Origin: Clavelina lepadiformis
Taxonomy: Eukaryota; Chordata; Ascidiacea; Aplousobranchia; Clavelinidae
NCBI RefSeq assembly: GCF_947623445.1
Contig: NC_135248.1
Location: forward strand, 4,216,977-4,280,976
Direction: 5' to 3'
DNA length: 64,000 bases
Positions 47,938-59,990 of this stretch are shown piece after piece (position 1 is the first letter of the stretch; each line of letters starts with the position of its first letter). Made by a program: the position numbers and the translations under genes. The notes beneath the pieces were generated by a model. That model was given only the letters and a program-made list of their open reading frames with translations, ran no database searches and was not told the origin of the DNA.

Positions 47938-50900
47938 ATGGCGGTTTCACCTTTACGTACCAACTTTCCAGAAACTCCAAAAGACATATTGCCTCAGTTT
48001 GATTCGCCGTCAACTGATGTCAAAATGGGTGAAGACTATAGGTGAGTTTTCGCATCCCGTTAAGCATCGTACTTGGTCGCACTGTTTTTCTGCTTAAGAA
48101 AATTTACTCTGTGGCCAAAACCATGCCAAGAATGAACAGAGGAAAAAGTAGAGCGCTTTTTCGTTTCACAAAAAAGCGGGTGTAGCGTTTAGATTGGTTA
48201 GTCGTATCGTACTGTGTATAGTTACCTTGATTAACGTTTCCTGGCTATTTTGGACTGAGCTTTTGTGTATTGTGGCAATAGAATAAGGGGCTACTTGTAC
48301 AACCTTCGGGAGCCGAGGTATCCTGTAACAGGGCCAATTGGAAACAGGCACGAGGCAAAAAAATTTCCTATGAAAACTTCTCTTGTTAAAGGTGAGTCTC
48401 CCACTGCGGACTATTGTGATGAAACAATGGGTCGTTTGTTGCGAGAAAATGTTGCCTAGTAACCCGATATAATTAGCTTGCGAAAGAAAGAATGGTGTTG
48501 TAACAGTTTCAACTTTATTGCAAAGCGGTGCTATTTTTGTCAAATACGCCGCGTGGTTGGTTATGGTGTCAATTGCTGTTTAATAACATTTTTATGTTAG
48601 ATGTAAAACATTGTCTGTCACTTTGGAGTGAAATTCCAACCAATTGTGAGGCTACTACCTGTCTTCTTAGAGCTAAAGTATGTGTTATCAGTAGGGTAGG
48701 AAGCTAAGATCCCGTATGAATAGTGTGCAACACATGAATATAGGTTTATGTTCATGTCCCCTTCGTTTATTTGATTGATTCTATTCTCCTTTCGTTGTAT
48801 TTGTTTTCTGTAGTTTCATTGGTGAATGTTGAATAAACATGACTAACAAAGTCCAATCACAAACTAATCACTTTCGTTCAAACTGATTCTGACAATCCTT
48901 CTTGTTTTCATTGCTTTCAATTAAACTTTTTTGAGTGCTTACCGTACTTGGCCAAATCCATAATAACTAAAATTTCTACAGAAATTTGTTAATCTTTATA
49001 TGGAAAAGTATTTTGTAAATGCTTTTTGTCTTTCCATTTGTGACTGGAATGGCGCTTCTAGACTAAAGGAAAATTTTTAATAAGAACCTATTTCTTATCT
49101 TACTTATAACATCATATGGGTTCGCTTAGGCTTACCGGTGATGCCTCCCTCCACACCGAAGGGTTTTGTACATGGATCTCCAACTATTGGAACTTACACA
49201 GAAAAAGACAGAAAAGAAAAAAGATACAATTTAAAATTACTTGAAAAAACGTGAGTGCTTCTGTAAAGCATTCCGATCCTAAACGGTTTGTTAAATGCAA
49301 ATTCTCCAATAACTTTTCCAGGTCAGCTGATTTACGAAAAATTCAACTACAACAGGATGAACGCCAAAGATTCATGAAGGAGTTTGAGGAGAGGAAAGCA
49401 CAAGATCACAAAAAGACGGTGAAAGAAAAGGAAGAGGATCTTAAGATGCTCCAGTCTTATAATCCGTTCGGAAAACCTGGATATGGAGCTCCAAGGGTAG
49501 GAGTTTGTGTCGAAAAAATATGCTTAGAATCGAGACTAAAGTCCCATACAGTCTGTTTGGTAACGGCTTTTAAAATTTAAAGGGTCACGGAAAAAGAAGC
49601 ATGGCCATGACAAACGCACTTGGCTCTAAAGACGGTGTGGGACTAGTACGTGTGTCTGCCAAGCCCTTGGATGACAAGTAAGTTAAATGCTTTTCCGCGT
49701 AAAAAATTATACCGGCAGATAGTTTCAGATTTTAGCTAGCCAGCCGAACTACTGTTTCAGCATAACCTACAACTGTTTTCTTGATATATTATGGACCAAC
49801 AGTAGGCTACAAGGGATATGTAAATCTTTTGTTGAATAAACCACGAACTAATACTGTGTAAACAGGCGACCTTTGAAATGGAATTTGTTCCTCTTTGTGT
49901 GGCTTCTTATTTCAGTGTTTGCGTTTGCTAACACCTTTTACATGAATAATTCAAAGTTTTATAATGTAAATAAATATAAGCGTCAGACACGTCTTATTCC
50001 ATGTAATCTGCAAAACGGTGAAAATATTATAATTTATAAGATAAAAACTGTACCACAGTATTCTAAACATGCAAAAACTATAAAAGTTTCTGTACTCTGG
50101 TGTTTCCCAAAGTGGAGTGTGGCGTAATTTTGCTTCAGCATGCGACTTCAGTTTTCATACATTAAACTAAAGTATTATCACTTTTATGTAGCTTTGTACT
50201 TTCCAGTAAAGTGAAAGTATACAATAACAACAAAATATGCAAATATATTCACCAACAATATGATCGGCGGAAACATTCCTCCCTTTTTATTATTTTGAAA
50301 GCACATTACGTTTAACATATTAGGCCTACGCTTTTTTAGTCCACGTTGAAAAAATATTAATTGGGTCGAGTATTTGCATCTAGTGCCGGTGTATGGCGAA
50401 GGCTTTCTGAAATACAGCCTATAAGAAACATTCTGAAAATAGTATCAAAATGTGTTGATCTATTTTTTGAGTAATAGTAATACTGCAAACAGGAAAACAA
50501 AAGCCAGTGTTTGCAAAGTTTTCGCCCTTCAACAGTGACGTAATTAGAGATAAGTCAATGTTGATAAAACCAAACAAGCACTAGAATCTAGATAACGTTT
50601 TGAGCAAGATGTTTGGGCCTGCTGATACATGTTAGGCTACGTGCTTTGCAATCGAACGATGAATTTCTCCATCATGACGAAGCTGTAACTTTGAAATGTC
50701 TTTTAAATAAACCACCAAATAGTGAAGACACAAAACTTAATTTGAACTGAACTTGTGAGATAAAGTTTTTTAGTAGCTGAAGCGTTTGACGAAATCGATA
50801 GCTCAGAGGCTTCCGATTATTTGATCTGACTATGGGTGTATTGGGTACTTTTTATAATTCTAAGTGGGGCGTTGGGCAAAAAGTTTGGGAAACACTGCTG

Positions 50901-53900
50901 TACAGGGGTTTTTTGTATCAGGGTTTATCTAATTTGAGACACTTTTGTTATTACAGATCTAATTACCCAGCAAATCCTCTAAAAGTGCAAAGGTATGAAG
51001 ATGATCGTATGAGGCGCTACAAAGTTGATACAAAAACCGCAGAAAAATACAGGAAGGAACTGGGTTAGCAAAATCAAGTTGAACAATGTGTAAAATAACA
51101 TTTTAGAAATATCCAACAGAATACGGCGTAGTTAACGTTTAACTTACATTTGCATTTTATACATTATGTAGCCTATATTATAGCCTAACTTATTACTTCC
51201 CTGATATATTATGTGCATCCATGCAGACCACGTTTGTTATACAAAGCCACCCAGTATTAGCGATTAACGCTACGTAATTACTGCTGATAAGTAATCGTTA
51301 TTTTTTGCCCCTACGACGTGAAAGGGAAAAAAGTAATTTTGATTTGCAAATGCAGTAATTTGCGGTTCAAAATTTTTTTCTTAAAGAATCCCACAGTAAC
51401 AAACTCATGAATGATGCAAGAAGACAGTTTTAAGCCCTTAATTTTACAGTGTATTAACATTCCATTTCCTTCTCGCCTTACGTTTCAGATGCTCTAGTTG
51501 ATGTAAAGCAGCACAATAAGAAGATCATTCGGGACTTGGACAAGAAACGAGAAGACGGCATGACAGGATATGATCCATTTGGAAAACCTGGTGCTGGCGC
51601 ACCTAACCGTGACGAGCAAGGTTAAAATCAGTTCAAATTTTTTTACAAACTTATAGTATAAAATTTGTCATAAAGCAACTAAATTGCAGGTATAAGCTTA
51701 AGATACAAGTTAGCATCATTATACCAGTGAGGAACCTTGTATAGTAATTTTTAAGATTAATGTGAGCTTGCAGACAAGACTAGAGCGAGGTTTCGTGACT
51801 TTGTCTTTGAAAATAGACACACATGTAGGAAGTATAGCTAGGCCATTAGGCTATCTATAACTATACAAAAAGCAAAAGCATGATAGTCTCGCCTACAAAT
51901 CGCTAAGCTGTTCCAGGTAGGCCAGCCACACGTCGGTCTATGAGTCTGTCGTACGTCAACGATCCAATTGATGCCAGGCACATTGTAGAACAAAGAAAAA
52001 GGTTACTGAAACAGACGAAGCGTTTTAGAGATCTGATCACGAATGATGACCAAGGTGCTGAATAATTCCTAAGCAAAAAAAAATTTAAAAAATCGTCCTT
52101 TATGATTCTCATAAATAGGCTACGTACAGTTTCATTTTTGTTTCTGGTTTGTTATTTAGCCTAAATACTGACCACGCTTAATAATTAGTTACTACCTGGA
52201 GGCATAACTATACTCAATATTGTACAGGCAATATCCGAATGTCCAGGAAGCATCATTTCACGTCACCGCAAAAATTCACAGCTGATGAAACGGACAACGC
52301 AAAAAATCCCTGGTTAAAATTAGGTAAACTAGAATCAAATAGAGAACGCCGCTAAGTATCGGTGACGAGACAAGTTTAAACACCAGTCAAGATAAACGTA
52401 TTGTGCAAACGTTCGTAACATTTTGCTTCAACGTTTATGAAAAATAGCTTCGACTATAATTAGGCCTATTAAGAAAACTTTTTTCAAGGCCAACCTCCTA
52501 AAAGAGAAGGATATCGCTTCCCAAGGGCGGGTGATCACGGTATTCACGAGTTTATTGAACCTAACAGCGACGAGGTATATTGTTATTATCATCACCAACT
52601 GCGATCCATAACTACCTTATGGTCTTATACAAATTTACCTTTGTAACTAATTATATCATTGTATTATTGATTGATTATGTGAATGTATTTGCATTTACAT
52701 ACAGCCTATAGTCCTATACGGATATTTAGTCTGTCGTATTCACATCAACAACGCCTGACTTCTTAACTACTGTATACTGCAACTTTTTTCGATATATTCC
52801 AACCGAATGTTTTCCACCTCGGTGTAGAGCGAGATATTTCTCCGACGTCACGTGGGTGGGGGAGGAGAGCCGCTGGTGAACAGCCAAGGCGAGAAGAGAA
52901 CAAAGAGAGTCGGACTTCTCACCACTATCCACGGAGCACGGAGGACAGGTAGATCAGTCACATGGCACTCATTATGCCATCTTTCCTGTCCTCTTTTTTA
53001 TTAATATCACTTACTAAAACGAAATAGTGGTTTCATTTACAATTTTCTTGGGCAATGAAGTTAGCTTTAACTCATAATTAGGGCTTAATTCTTTCATAAC
53101 CCTCTTTTGAACAGAAAACGTCACTAAAGTCGCAACTCCGGAGGAAATTCGAAAGCGGCCGGATCGAATCAGTCCGTGGGGGAGACCGGGAGCTGGGGCG
53201 CCGCTGAAGAACAGTCAAGGAGAAATCGTTAAAAATACCAAAGGAAGAATCCAACATGAATCCTTGGTAGTGTTGGCGTAAAGTTTTCAAATTGTTGCCG
53301 TTGCATGCATTTAATGACATCGTGCTGCAGATGTAATTACCCCTGTAATTACTCTACAGTTTTTTTAACGGCTAACGGTAACATTTTATTCAGACTCCAC
53401 AAGGCTGCACTTATTGGTGCCGACTGTTCAGTGTCCACATATGGGGACACTTTTGTTAGCTTTAAAACACACGTTCGCGTACGCACATGAAATCGTTAGC
53501 GTTCTATTCCTTGCAGTGCTTTCATGTAAATAAACATTGCGCAATTTTTCACACAGGGTTATTCGAAGACGGAAGAGGAAACTATGGAGAGGGCGAAGAG
53601 GCTTTATCGAGATGAGCTGATGGATGGGATCAACCGGCAGCGCAACATTCGAGACGAGGAGAAGAATTATTTAAGATTACCGGTGAAAATACTTGATTGT
53701 GATATTGAGTTTGATAGCGTATTGGTTAACTTTATTACATTTTGAATAAGTAATTTTCATTTATGGTATATATTTGACATTTGTATCGTTATAGATTTTA
53801 GAGACTAAAATTGACCGAAATGACTAAACTAGTAGACTATTAACTTCTATCAACTATCAAGTGATGACTGTGATTAATAATTTTGTGCTAATTTTGTTAT

Positions 53901-56900
53901 ACTTACATTCTTTTTTAAGCCTGGAGATGTCCCATCGTGGTTTAGTAAAGGCAAAGTCGGTCGGCCGCAACGGGATCCCATCACTGGCATAATCGTCCCT
54001 CAGAAACGAATGATGTCTGATGTAACCGCTCAGGTTTGTACGCACTGACCCTTGCAGATAGTACACTTCCTTCCTCACGATTACGTGTGACTGTTGTAGG
54101 ACTTTAAGTTTAACTCAGTTACTTTCCTATATAACTAAGACACAATCTCTTTTACGTGGATTTGAACAAAAGCTGTCATTTGTAGATAAAATCAACTTTG
54201 CATTTTATCAAGCTGCAAAATTACAACCCTAAACTTTTTGAAAGCTAACGCCACCCGTAACATGTCTCGGTCACCTTAAAGCCAATTGGCTCACGCTTTA
54301 CCGTAAGTCATTAGTGACTGCTAGGAACTGATCACCTTGTGATTCAAAGCTTTGCGCTTCGACAACGCTCTGCTCTGCGTAAGTTCCTGCGGGAAATTAC
54401 GAGAGGTGACAAGTTTCATCACATTAAATCCTTTTTAAGACAGAGTTGGAAACTCTCAGCCATATCACATATACAATAAAAAAAAAAGTAAATAAGACGA
54501 GAAATGATAGAAATAAGAAATAATGTCATGCTTTTGTCCCAACCAAAATTTACTGACATCGGTTGCTTTTTCAGAAATTTAATTCGGATCGGCCTAGGGA
54601 TGTTGAAAAGTATTACCAAGATCTGCAAAAGATGGCAGAAGAAAGATATCAAAAGAAAATGGAGGAACGCAAGAGAGTTATCCAGCAAGAGATGAAGGTA
54701 AATTTTTCATCATATACTTGAAAATAAAATTTATTTTGAGCATATCTTAATGAAAATTTGCAAAACTTCAATCTTACCTCAGCACGCGGAAGCAGCCAAC
54801 GCTTTCTTCCATCGGCCTGGACATGGCGCACCACACGAAAAAGGCACAGTTCGCAGAAAATTTAGCAACAACGCTATTACGGCGCAGTTTCAGGCTAGTA
54901 TATAGTTATGCGCAGGATATGCAGGAGTGTTTATAAATTAAACAGTCTTAATGTTGGTGCGATTGAAAGGGATATTAGCCTACTCATAAAAGGCAGTTGT
55001 TTATACATAGTTACATACCAGAGTTTTAAAGTTCGGCTGCAGTCACAACTTATTTTTATCGGCAGTAAATGGTCCGTTCATGCAGTGATGCAGTGTTATT
55101 AGTCTATGAATAACAGGGATGTTGTATATTCCGGTGTAAAAACACACTTAACAAAGCGTTAACCTAAATTTGTCCTAAGTGGTTGACTGAAGTATATTTC
55201 GTATACTTCATATGCATATTTCATATAATTCTTTAGCATGGCACCCGTGTTCCACTCGTCCCAGGACCGGCAACTTTGGATTCTGTGTTAAACTTAACTA
55301 GACGAGAGCAGGTTAAAGCCGTTCCCGCTAATCCCGGGTCATTGAACAAACCCAAACGAAAGAAAGAAACAGTCGACAGTGCAAAGGCAACTGTATCAAA
55401 TAAACGCTTGTCCGAGCCTGTATCTCCTGAAAATCTTTCTTCGAAATGCCGGCACCAATTGACTGATATTAGAAAATCCAACAACGTGTTTTCAAATAGT
55501 CCAGGTATGTATCTGACCCTAACAGAACAGAGTTTTCGTCTTCTAATCTGCCATACTTTCATTCCCTAGCCATTTGACTACACAATAGACGTATATTTAT
55601 TATTCTCAACAAAATGTTGAGCAAAAGTATAAATATTTTGGCAGTAATTTATGAGACAGGGACGCTAGACAATTATATATCTACAGCAGAAAGTTAGGGA
55701 CAAAGTTTTGATGAGATTTTCTTGCAGAAAGAAACAAGCAGCGTCAAGGTAGCACAGTAAATAACGCAAAGATTGAGGTATATTTACATCCATTTTATTT
55801 AAAAAATATCAATATCAATGTTGGGGCACATTAAAAAAAGCATTTTCAGTCTTAACCAACAAAATATTTTGATTGATTAAGAAACGTTGCTCATAAACTG
55901 TTGTAGCCTAAAGCAGTGATTCCAAACCGCTGTTTCACGCCACACAAGTGTGCTATGGTAAAAGTGGCGGCGCCAAGGTGGGAGGGGCCGAAGCTAGGCC
56001 GTGCTGTTATTATTCTCTGAACTCCCAACCGAGTTGAACATCAATCGACCTAGTTTATTGATTCCTTCACGCTCAAATCTGTCAACCTGTTTGAATTTAA
56101 GTGATATTTTTACCACGTTCCCATAGGTGCTTATACGACCATATAGTGTGGCGCTATTTGTAGCAAAGCTTATCTTTAGCTCCCTGTCGGCGGCTTTTGT
56201 GACTAACCAGAAATGTTTTTCAGCCTTTCCCATACGCGGTGATGGCTCCTTGGGCTGTCGATGCATGAAACCGAAGCACTGGGGCGTAACGAAGCACAAC
56301 TAAGCATGAATAACCAGCATCACAAGGCATTTTGTACAACGTCGTTTTATTATAGTTTGCTGCTTCGGCTATATCATCCGTTATCAAGTTGTTATACATC
56401 TGAACGTTATACACGCGATTTCGCATGACCGTTTTGGCACTTATTACGTAACTATGTTTCCCATAAAAACTTCTAAGTTTTTTTTAATAAATCAAAATTT
56501 GATCGTAATACACGCTGTTGTTTGCTTCATACGATAAGTAGCCTAGACAAAGTATAACCAACATTTGGTCTAACGTTTTATACAACTAAATGAAATTATA
56601 AAAAGAAATACTTGCCCGCCAAATAAACTACCAAAGTTCTCGTTTTGTTGGGTTGAATTTGCCAAGAGTAGCCGCTGTTTTGGCAAGTTCTTTGGTGTCT
56701 TCGAATTAGGGATGTGCTGCGAGGAAGATTATATGAAGGTTGAATATTATGAAGGTTGACACGAACGAATCCCGAATCTATTCGTATTAGAACCAAACAA
56801 TAAAATTTCATCCAAAAGTTGTCAAGTCTTGCTTGTAAAATGACGTAATCGATAAACAAGTCGCTTTCTTTCGAAAAATAGTGTTTAAAAAACGATTGAA

Positions 56901-57605
56901 AAAGCAAAATCGTTAGGAAAACGACCTTCATTGTAAGTACTGCTGACTCTAGTTCAGTTTTGTGGGGAAACTAGATCATCATTTTTAACAAAAGTCTGTA
57001 AATTTATAAGTAATATTGTATTCGGGTTCGCCATGGTTGATATTCGTGTTTCCCCGAATCTTCCATGAAGGCGTTATTCGGCGAATCTATTCGGGTTTGG
57101 GTTCGTATCGGCCCATCCCTACTTCGAATTGATGACCTAAGAAGTCGTGAGCAATCATCTCAGCCAAGTGCAATTACCGGTACCGTACATTTCTCTTCTA
57201 TAGCTATTGATGTTGAGTAGTGTAGGCCTGCTTGGTAAGTTGGAGTTTATTTGTTACTTTTTAACTTTAAAAGGCTCACACCGTAGTTTACATTTCATGG
57301 ATACCGTAACATACACACTCGATAACACAAAAGATAATTTATTCCAAATTTCAATGTATTTTTGTTTTCCATCCCTTATTACATTACTTCAACGTAAATG
57401 TATAAGCTACAGAAATATTTATGACATAGCGAGAACGTCATTATACCTATGTGGACCAAAGCTTATAAAAACATAATCTTTATCTTATTCTACAAAACGT
57501 TTTTGAAATCAGGCCTCCGTTTGGGATCAGCAAAATCTTCCAAAAAAACGCAGGATTCCTATAATGCAACATAAACTTGTTGCAACATATCTTAATCCTC
57601 TGTGA
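47938..57605 (+). CDS. CSPP1: CSPP1-like centrosome/spindle-pole protein with PWGxPGxGAP repeats
   Basis: Exons: 47938-48041, 48282-48391, 49130-49250, 49322-49496, 49583-49677, 50957-51063, 51489-51620, 51917-52054, 52228-52323, 52489-52574, 52828-52948, 53115-53266, 53557-53682, 53920-54033, 54575-54697, 54783-54897, 55265-55504, 55728-55777, 57513-57605. Phases close on 765 aa. The hallmark is a repeated motif: NPFGKPGYGAPR (~160-170), DPFGKPGAGAPNRDEQG (~265-281), GGGGEPLVNSQGE (~400), SPWGRPGAGAPLKNSQGE (~447-465), GKVGRPQRDPITG (~532-545) and HRPGHGAPHEKG (~608-620), separated by charged helical stretches (KEFEERKAQDHKK, EERYQKKMEERKR). Vertebrate CSPP1 has a related NPWGKGGGGAPLRD element, hence the name and the expected role in centrosomal/ciliary microtubules. 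The last exon (ASVWDQQNLPKKRR) is supported only by phase and splice sites; exons 16-17 could alternatively use a GC donor. Confidence 0.65.
56600..57165 (-). pseudogene. Ferritin terminal-exon copy, disrupted
   Basis: Reading right to left, 57165-57122 encodes LAEMIAHDFLGHQFE, which is interrupted by a hAT element; the frame resumes at 56706 with EDTKELAKTAATLGKFN. A one-base insertion then shifts the frame to an early stop, where the intact gene reads NIENESLGSFLADKHF. The upstream ferritin exons were not found between 57190 and 59450, so only this 3' piece was duplicated. Non-functional by both the insertion and the frameshift. Confidence 0.85.
56707..57121. mobile_element. hAT-type element inside the ferritin exon copy
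   Basis: Ends TAGGGATGTGC and, reversed, TAGGGATGGGCCGAT. CTTCGAAT flanks both sides perfectly (56699-56706 and 57122-57129); these bases are part of the ferritin coding sequence, so the duplication and insertion point are unambiguous. The 415-bp interior has repeated ATTCGGG/CGAATC motifs and no transposase. Confidence 0.95.
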
Positions 57606-58711
57606 GCGTGATGTTCATGACGTTTCAACTTTGCATGATTGTGAGCGCTTGTTATATTCAGCTCTGTTTGGACTGGTCTAAAATTGCTTCACTTTGAGTT
57701 ATTGATAGAAAATATTAGAGCACTCAAATACCCAGTAGGTGGCGTTGTGTTACATCTTTGCTATAGGGTTATAAGTTATAAGACAGAAAAAAGTTTAACG
57801 CTTTGACAATTATAATAATCTATAAGGTCGCATATAACGTCAGTTGCTATTTGCCATAATCGCATGAAATATTATGTAAGTTGTAAATAGGATTAGAAGC
57901 TTTATTTGGAGACCTTATTAAGATAACAGCTCTCGTGAATATTGTATGAAATGTATAGGCTACTTGTTATAGTAAACATCAGCATCAACCTTATACATCA
58001 GCACCACAAAGTACACTACGACTAAGTAATTTTGCAGCATAACCTGGACCTATATATACGTTTTAGCACCAGTTACTACGTGTCTGGCATTAATCGTATA
58101 GATAAGCAACATCTTGAAAATTAGAATACTTCTGTTTACTTTAACTTGGCAACTGTTAACAACCTGGATACTACACCTTACATTTACAACAATACAATAT
58201 ATTATATGAGTCCCTATGAATTAATCCAGTTGTCCAGATAATCCATGCAAGCCAAAAGCCTTGAGCCAGAGCCGATGCAAACATTTTTGTTCCTTAAGTT
58301 TCCAGCAGTAACTGAACACATTCTCACGTTTGCAATTAAAATATTTGCATCTACTCTGCTTTTGCTTCAAATTACTCGCACTGTTCAACGTTTTTCCTTT
58401 AAATTCAATCTAAATAAACGACATAATTGCTGTGATTTCTTCAAATTTATGGAAATATTTGCTCCACAACAATATTCAGAAACATCGATATTATATTGAT
58501 AAATGCTAATTTTCGCAATGCAATTTTTTGGATAATGGAATTATTTTGGTATTGATGTATGCTTAGCCACAAGTGCTTGGTCCGATTGGCGTAATTACGG
58601 TCCTGGTGTATGTCAACACGTTTTATGATCATAAATGCCAGTTTATTAACTTGGATGCAACGATTACAACTACGTCAATGGTAATAAAGTGTGCGGAAAT
58701 CGTACGAGTGT

Positions 58712-58939
58712 TTAATCATCCTTTTGCGAGTGGCTGAAAAACAAATCGCTAAACATTGCAAGTGCGTGCGATTTACAATCCATCTGCATTACAACCCACT
58801 TGTAAACAATAAGCTGCGGTCTTGAAAGTGCAGATAGCGAAAAGCCACCAACGTCCATGGTGAATGATGCCATATCCAAAATGCGATTTAGTCTCTCGTT
58901 TATTTTATACCTGGTTGAACACTGACAACACTTCATAAA
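58712..58939 (-). CDS. Possible terminal exon of an unknown gene
   Basis: An acceptor-like TTCAACCAG on the minus strand precedes a frame reading YKINERLNRILDMASF, then GGFSLSALSRPQLIVYKW and ending SHSQKDD before a stop. Composition is protein-like and not low-complexity, unlike most chance frames around it. I recognise no family, and no upstream exons were found before the ferritin gene begins. It might be a gene fragment or chance. Confidence 0.25.
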   Translation of the reverse strand, partial: FMKCCQCSTRYKINERLNRILDMASFTMDVGGFSLSALSRPQLIVYKWVVMQMDCKSHALAMFSDLFFSHSQKDD

Positions 58940-59454
58940 TTTCATTGGACATATCAGTTCCAAACGTAAAAAGGGAGAAAAGAGATTTTTTATTTTAACG
59001 CTATGAAAAGGTCCAAGTTAGCTTCGACTCGTTACAATGAACGCATTAACCGTGGTAAGGGTTAAAGTTCTTTATATTTATTGTGGTGCAGTCGAGATCA
59101 ACCGTTATTTCGACATAGTCTGCAATCTGTCACAGTGTGTCGCCACGCCACAACGGAATAAAGATTAACTAGTTTTATTTGGTTCATAACAAAAGACTAA
59201 CTAAAGTATTGTGCTGAAAAAAAAACATCAGCCTTTTCCTTACACCAATGTTTCTCAACCAGGGTGCTACACCAAGGGGTCGGCAGCGTAATCGTTTAAA
59301 TTGAAACAGAAAACCAATTTTGTTTTAAAAGATCCGAAATAGACCTTTTACACATTACCGGTACCTAAGTTATATTAAACAATGCAAAAACTAAAACTGA
59401 TAAGCAATTTAGGATGTAGCGGAATTTTTTTACTGAAGACTGCAACTGAACCAC

Positions 59455-59990
59455 AGCTTTACGCAATGACGGTCCCCTGGGCTGTCGATGCATGAAACCG
59501 AAGCACTGGGGCGTAACGAAGCACAACTGAGCATGAATAACCAGCATCACAAGGCATTTTGCACAACGTCGTTTTATTATAATTTGTTGCTTCTGCAATC
59601 TCAACAATCGTCACATTGTTACACTGCAGCTGAACATTATGCAATTTCACAATCGTGTTTACAATTGCGTAACTATGTTTCCTATGCTTTTAACTATTCA
59701 TATTAAAATAAAGCTTTACCACAATGCTCGCTGTTTTTAGTCACAATTACAATAGAATACGCAAACTATAGACAAGATTTGGTTTAGAATTATATACGAC
59801 TGCATAGAATTATAAATCGAAATGTTTATCGGCCAAGAAACTACCGAGGCTCTCGTTTTCTATGTTGAATCTGCTGAGTGTAGCCTCCATATTGGCAAGT
59901 TCTTTGGTGTCTTCGAGTTGATGGCCCAAGAAGTCGTGAGCAATCATCTCTGCCAGCTGCAATTAACGATACATTTAGTTTATCTTTTAT
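59455..59990. repeat. Duplicated block B (ferritin 3' end, partner of block A)
   Basis: Contains the intact ferritin terminal exon, its 3' UTR and 3' flank. It is the presumed source of block A. The segment 59473-59600 is almost identical to its partner, including an antisense reading frame, but this lies beyond or in the ferritin 3' UTR and is unlikely to be coding. Confidence 0.85.
59573..59578 (-). terminator. Candidate polyadenylation signal of ferritin
   Basis: AATAAA on the minus strand 232 bases past the ferritin stop codon; the same hexamer is retained in block A at 56346-56351. Confidence 0.5.

Larger units (their letters stand above)
56220..57190. repeat. Duplicated block A (copy of 59455-59990)
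   Basis: From GGGCTGTCGATGCATGAAAC onward, about 130 bases match 59473-59600 almost base for base, including the antisense AATAAA (56346-56351 versus 59573-59578). Further right it matches the ferritin terminal exon and the start of its preceding intron, after removing the hAT insertion. So block A is a partial tandem duplicate of the ferritin 3' end, in the same orientation. Confidence 0.85.
55778..57512 (+). other. Last intron of the CSPP1-like gene with antisense ferritin copy
   Basis: This 1.7-kb intron holds, on the opposite strand, a duplicated ferritin terminal exon with its 3' flank (56220-57190) interrupted by a hAT element (56707-57121). A hAT-like CAGTGATTCCAAACC start is at about 55917, but no matching right end was found. 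If the final exon at 57513 is wrong, the gene ends nearer 55777 and this stretch is intergenic. Confidence 0.5.
57606..59809. other. Intergenic between the CSPP1-like gene and ferritin
   Basis: Holds the presumed CSPP1-like 3' UTR, an unexplained minus-strand frame (58712-58939) and the ferritin 3' UTR with its 3' flank (block B, 59455-59809). A TTTCTCAACCAGGGTG string at about 59254 resembles hAT-type ends but has no partner. Confidence 0.5.

Noticed and set aside
54783..55265. GC-AG intron joining CSPP1-like exons 16 and 17
   Set aside because: A GC donor after TTTCAG with an acceptor before CATGGC would be in phase, but a canonical GT-AG pair (54897/55265) is also in phase and was preferred.
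56220..56426. Antisense frame with HASTAQG conserved between blocks A and B
   Set aside because: The two blocks are so similar in DNA that a shared frame is expected; it lies in the ferritin 3' UTR/flank and has no recognised domain.
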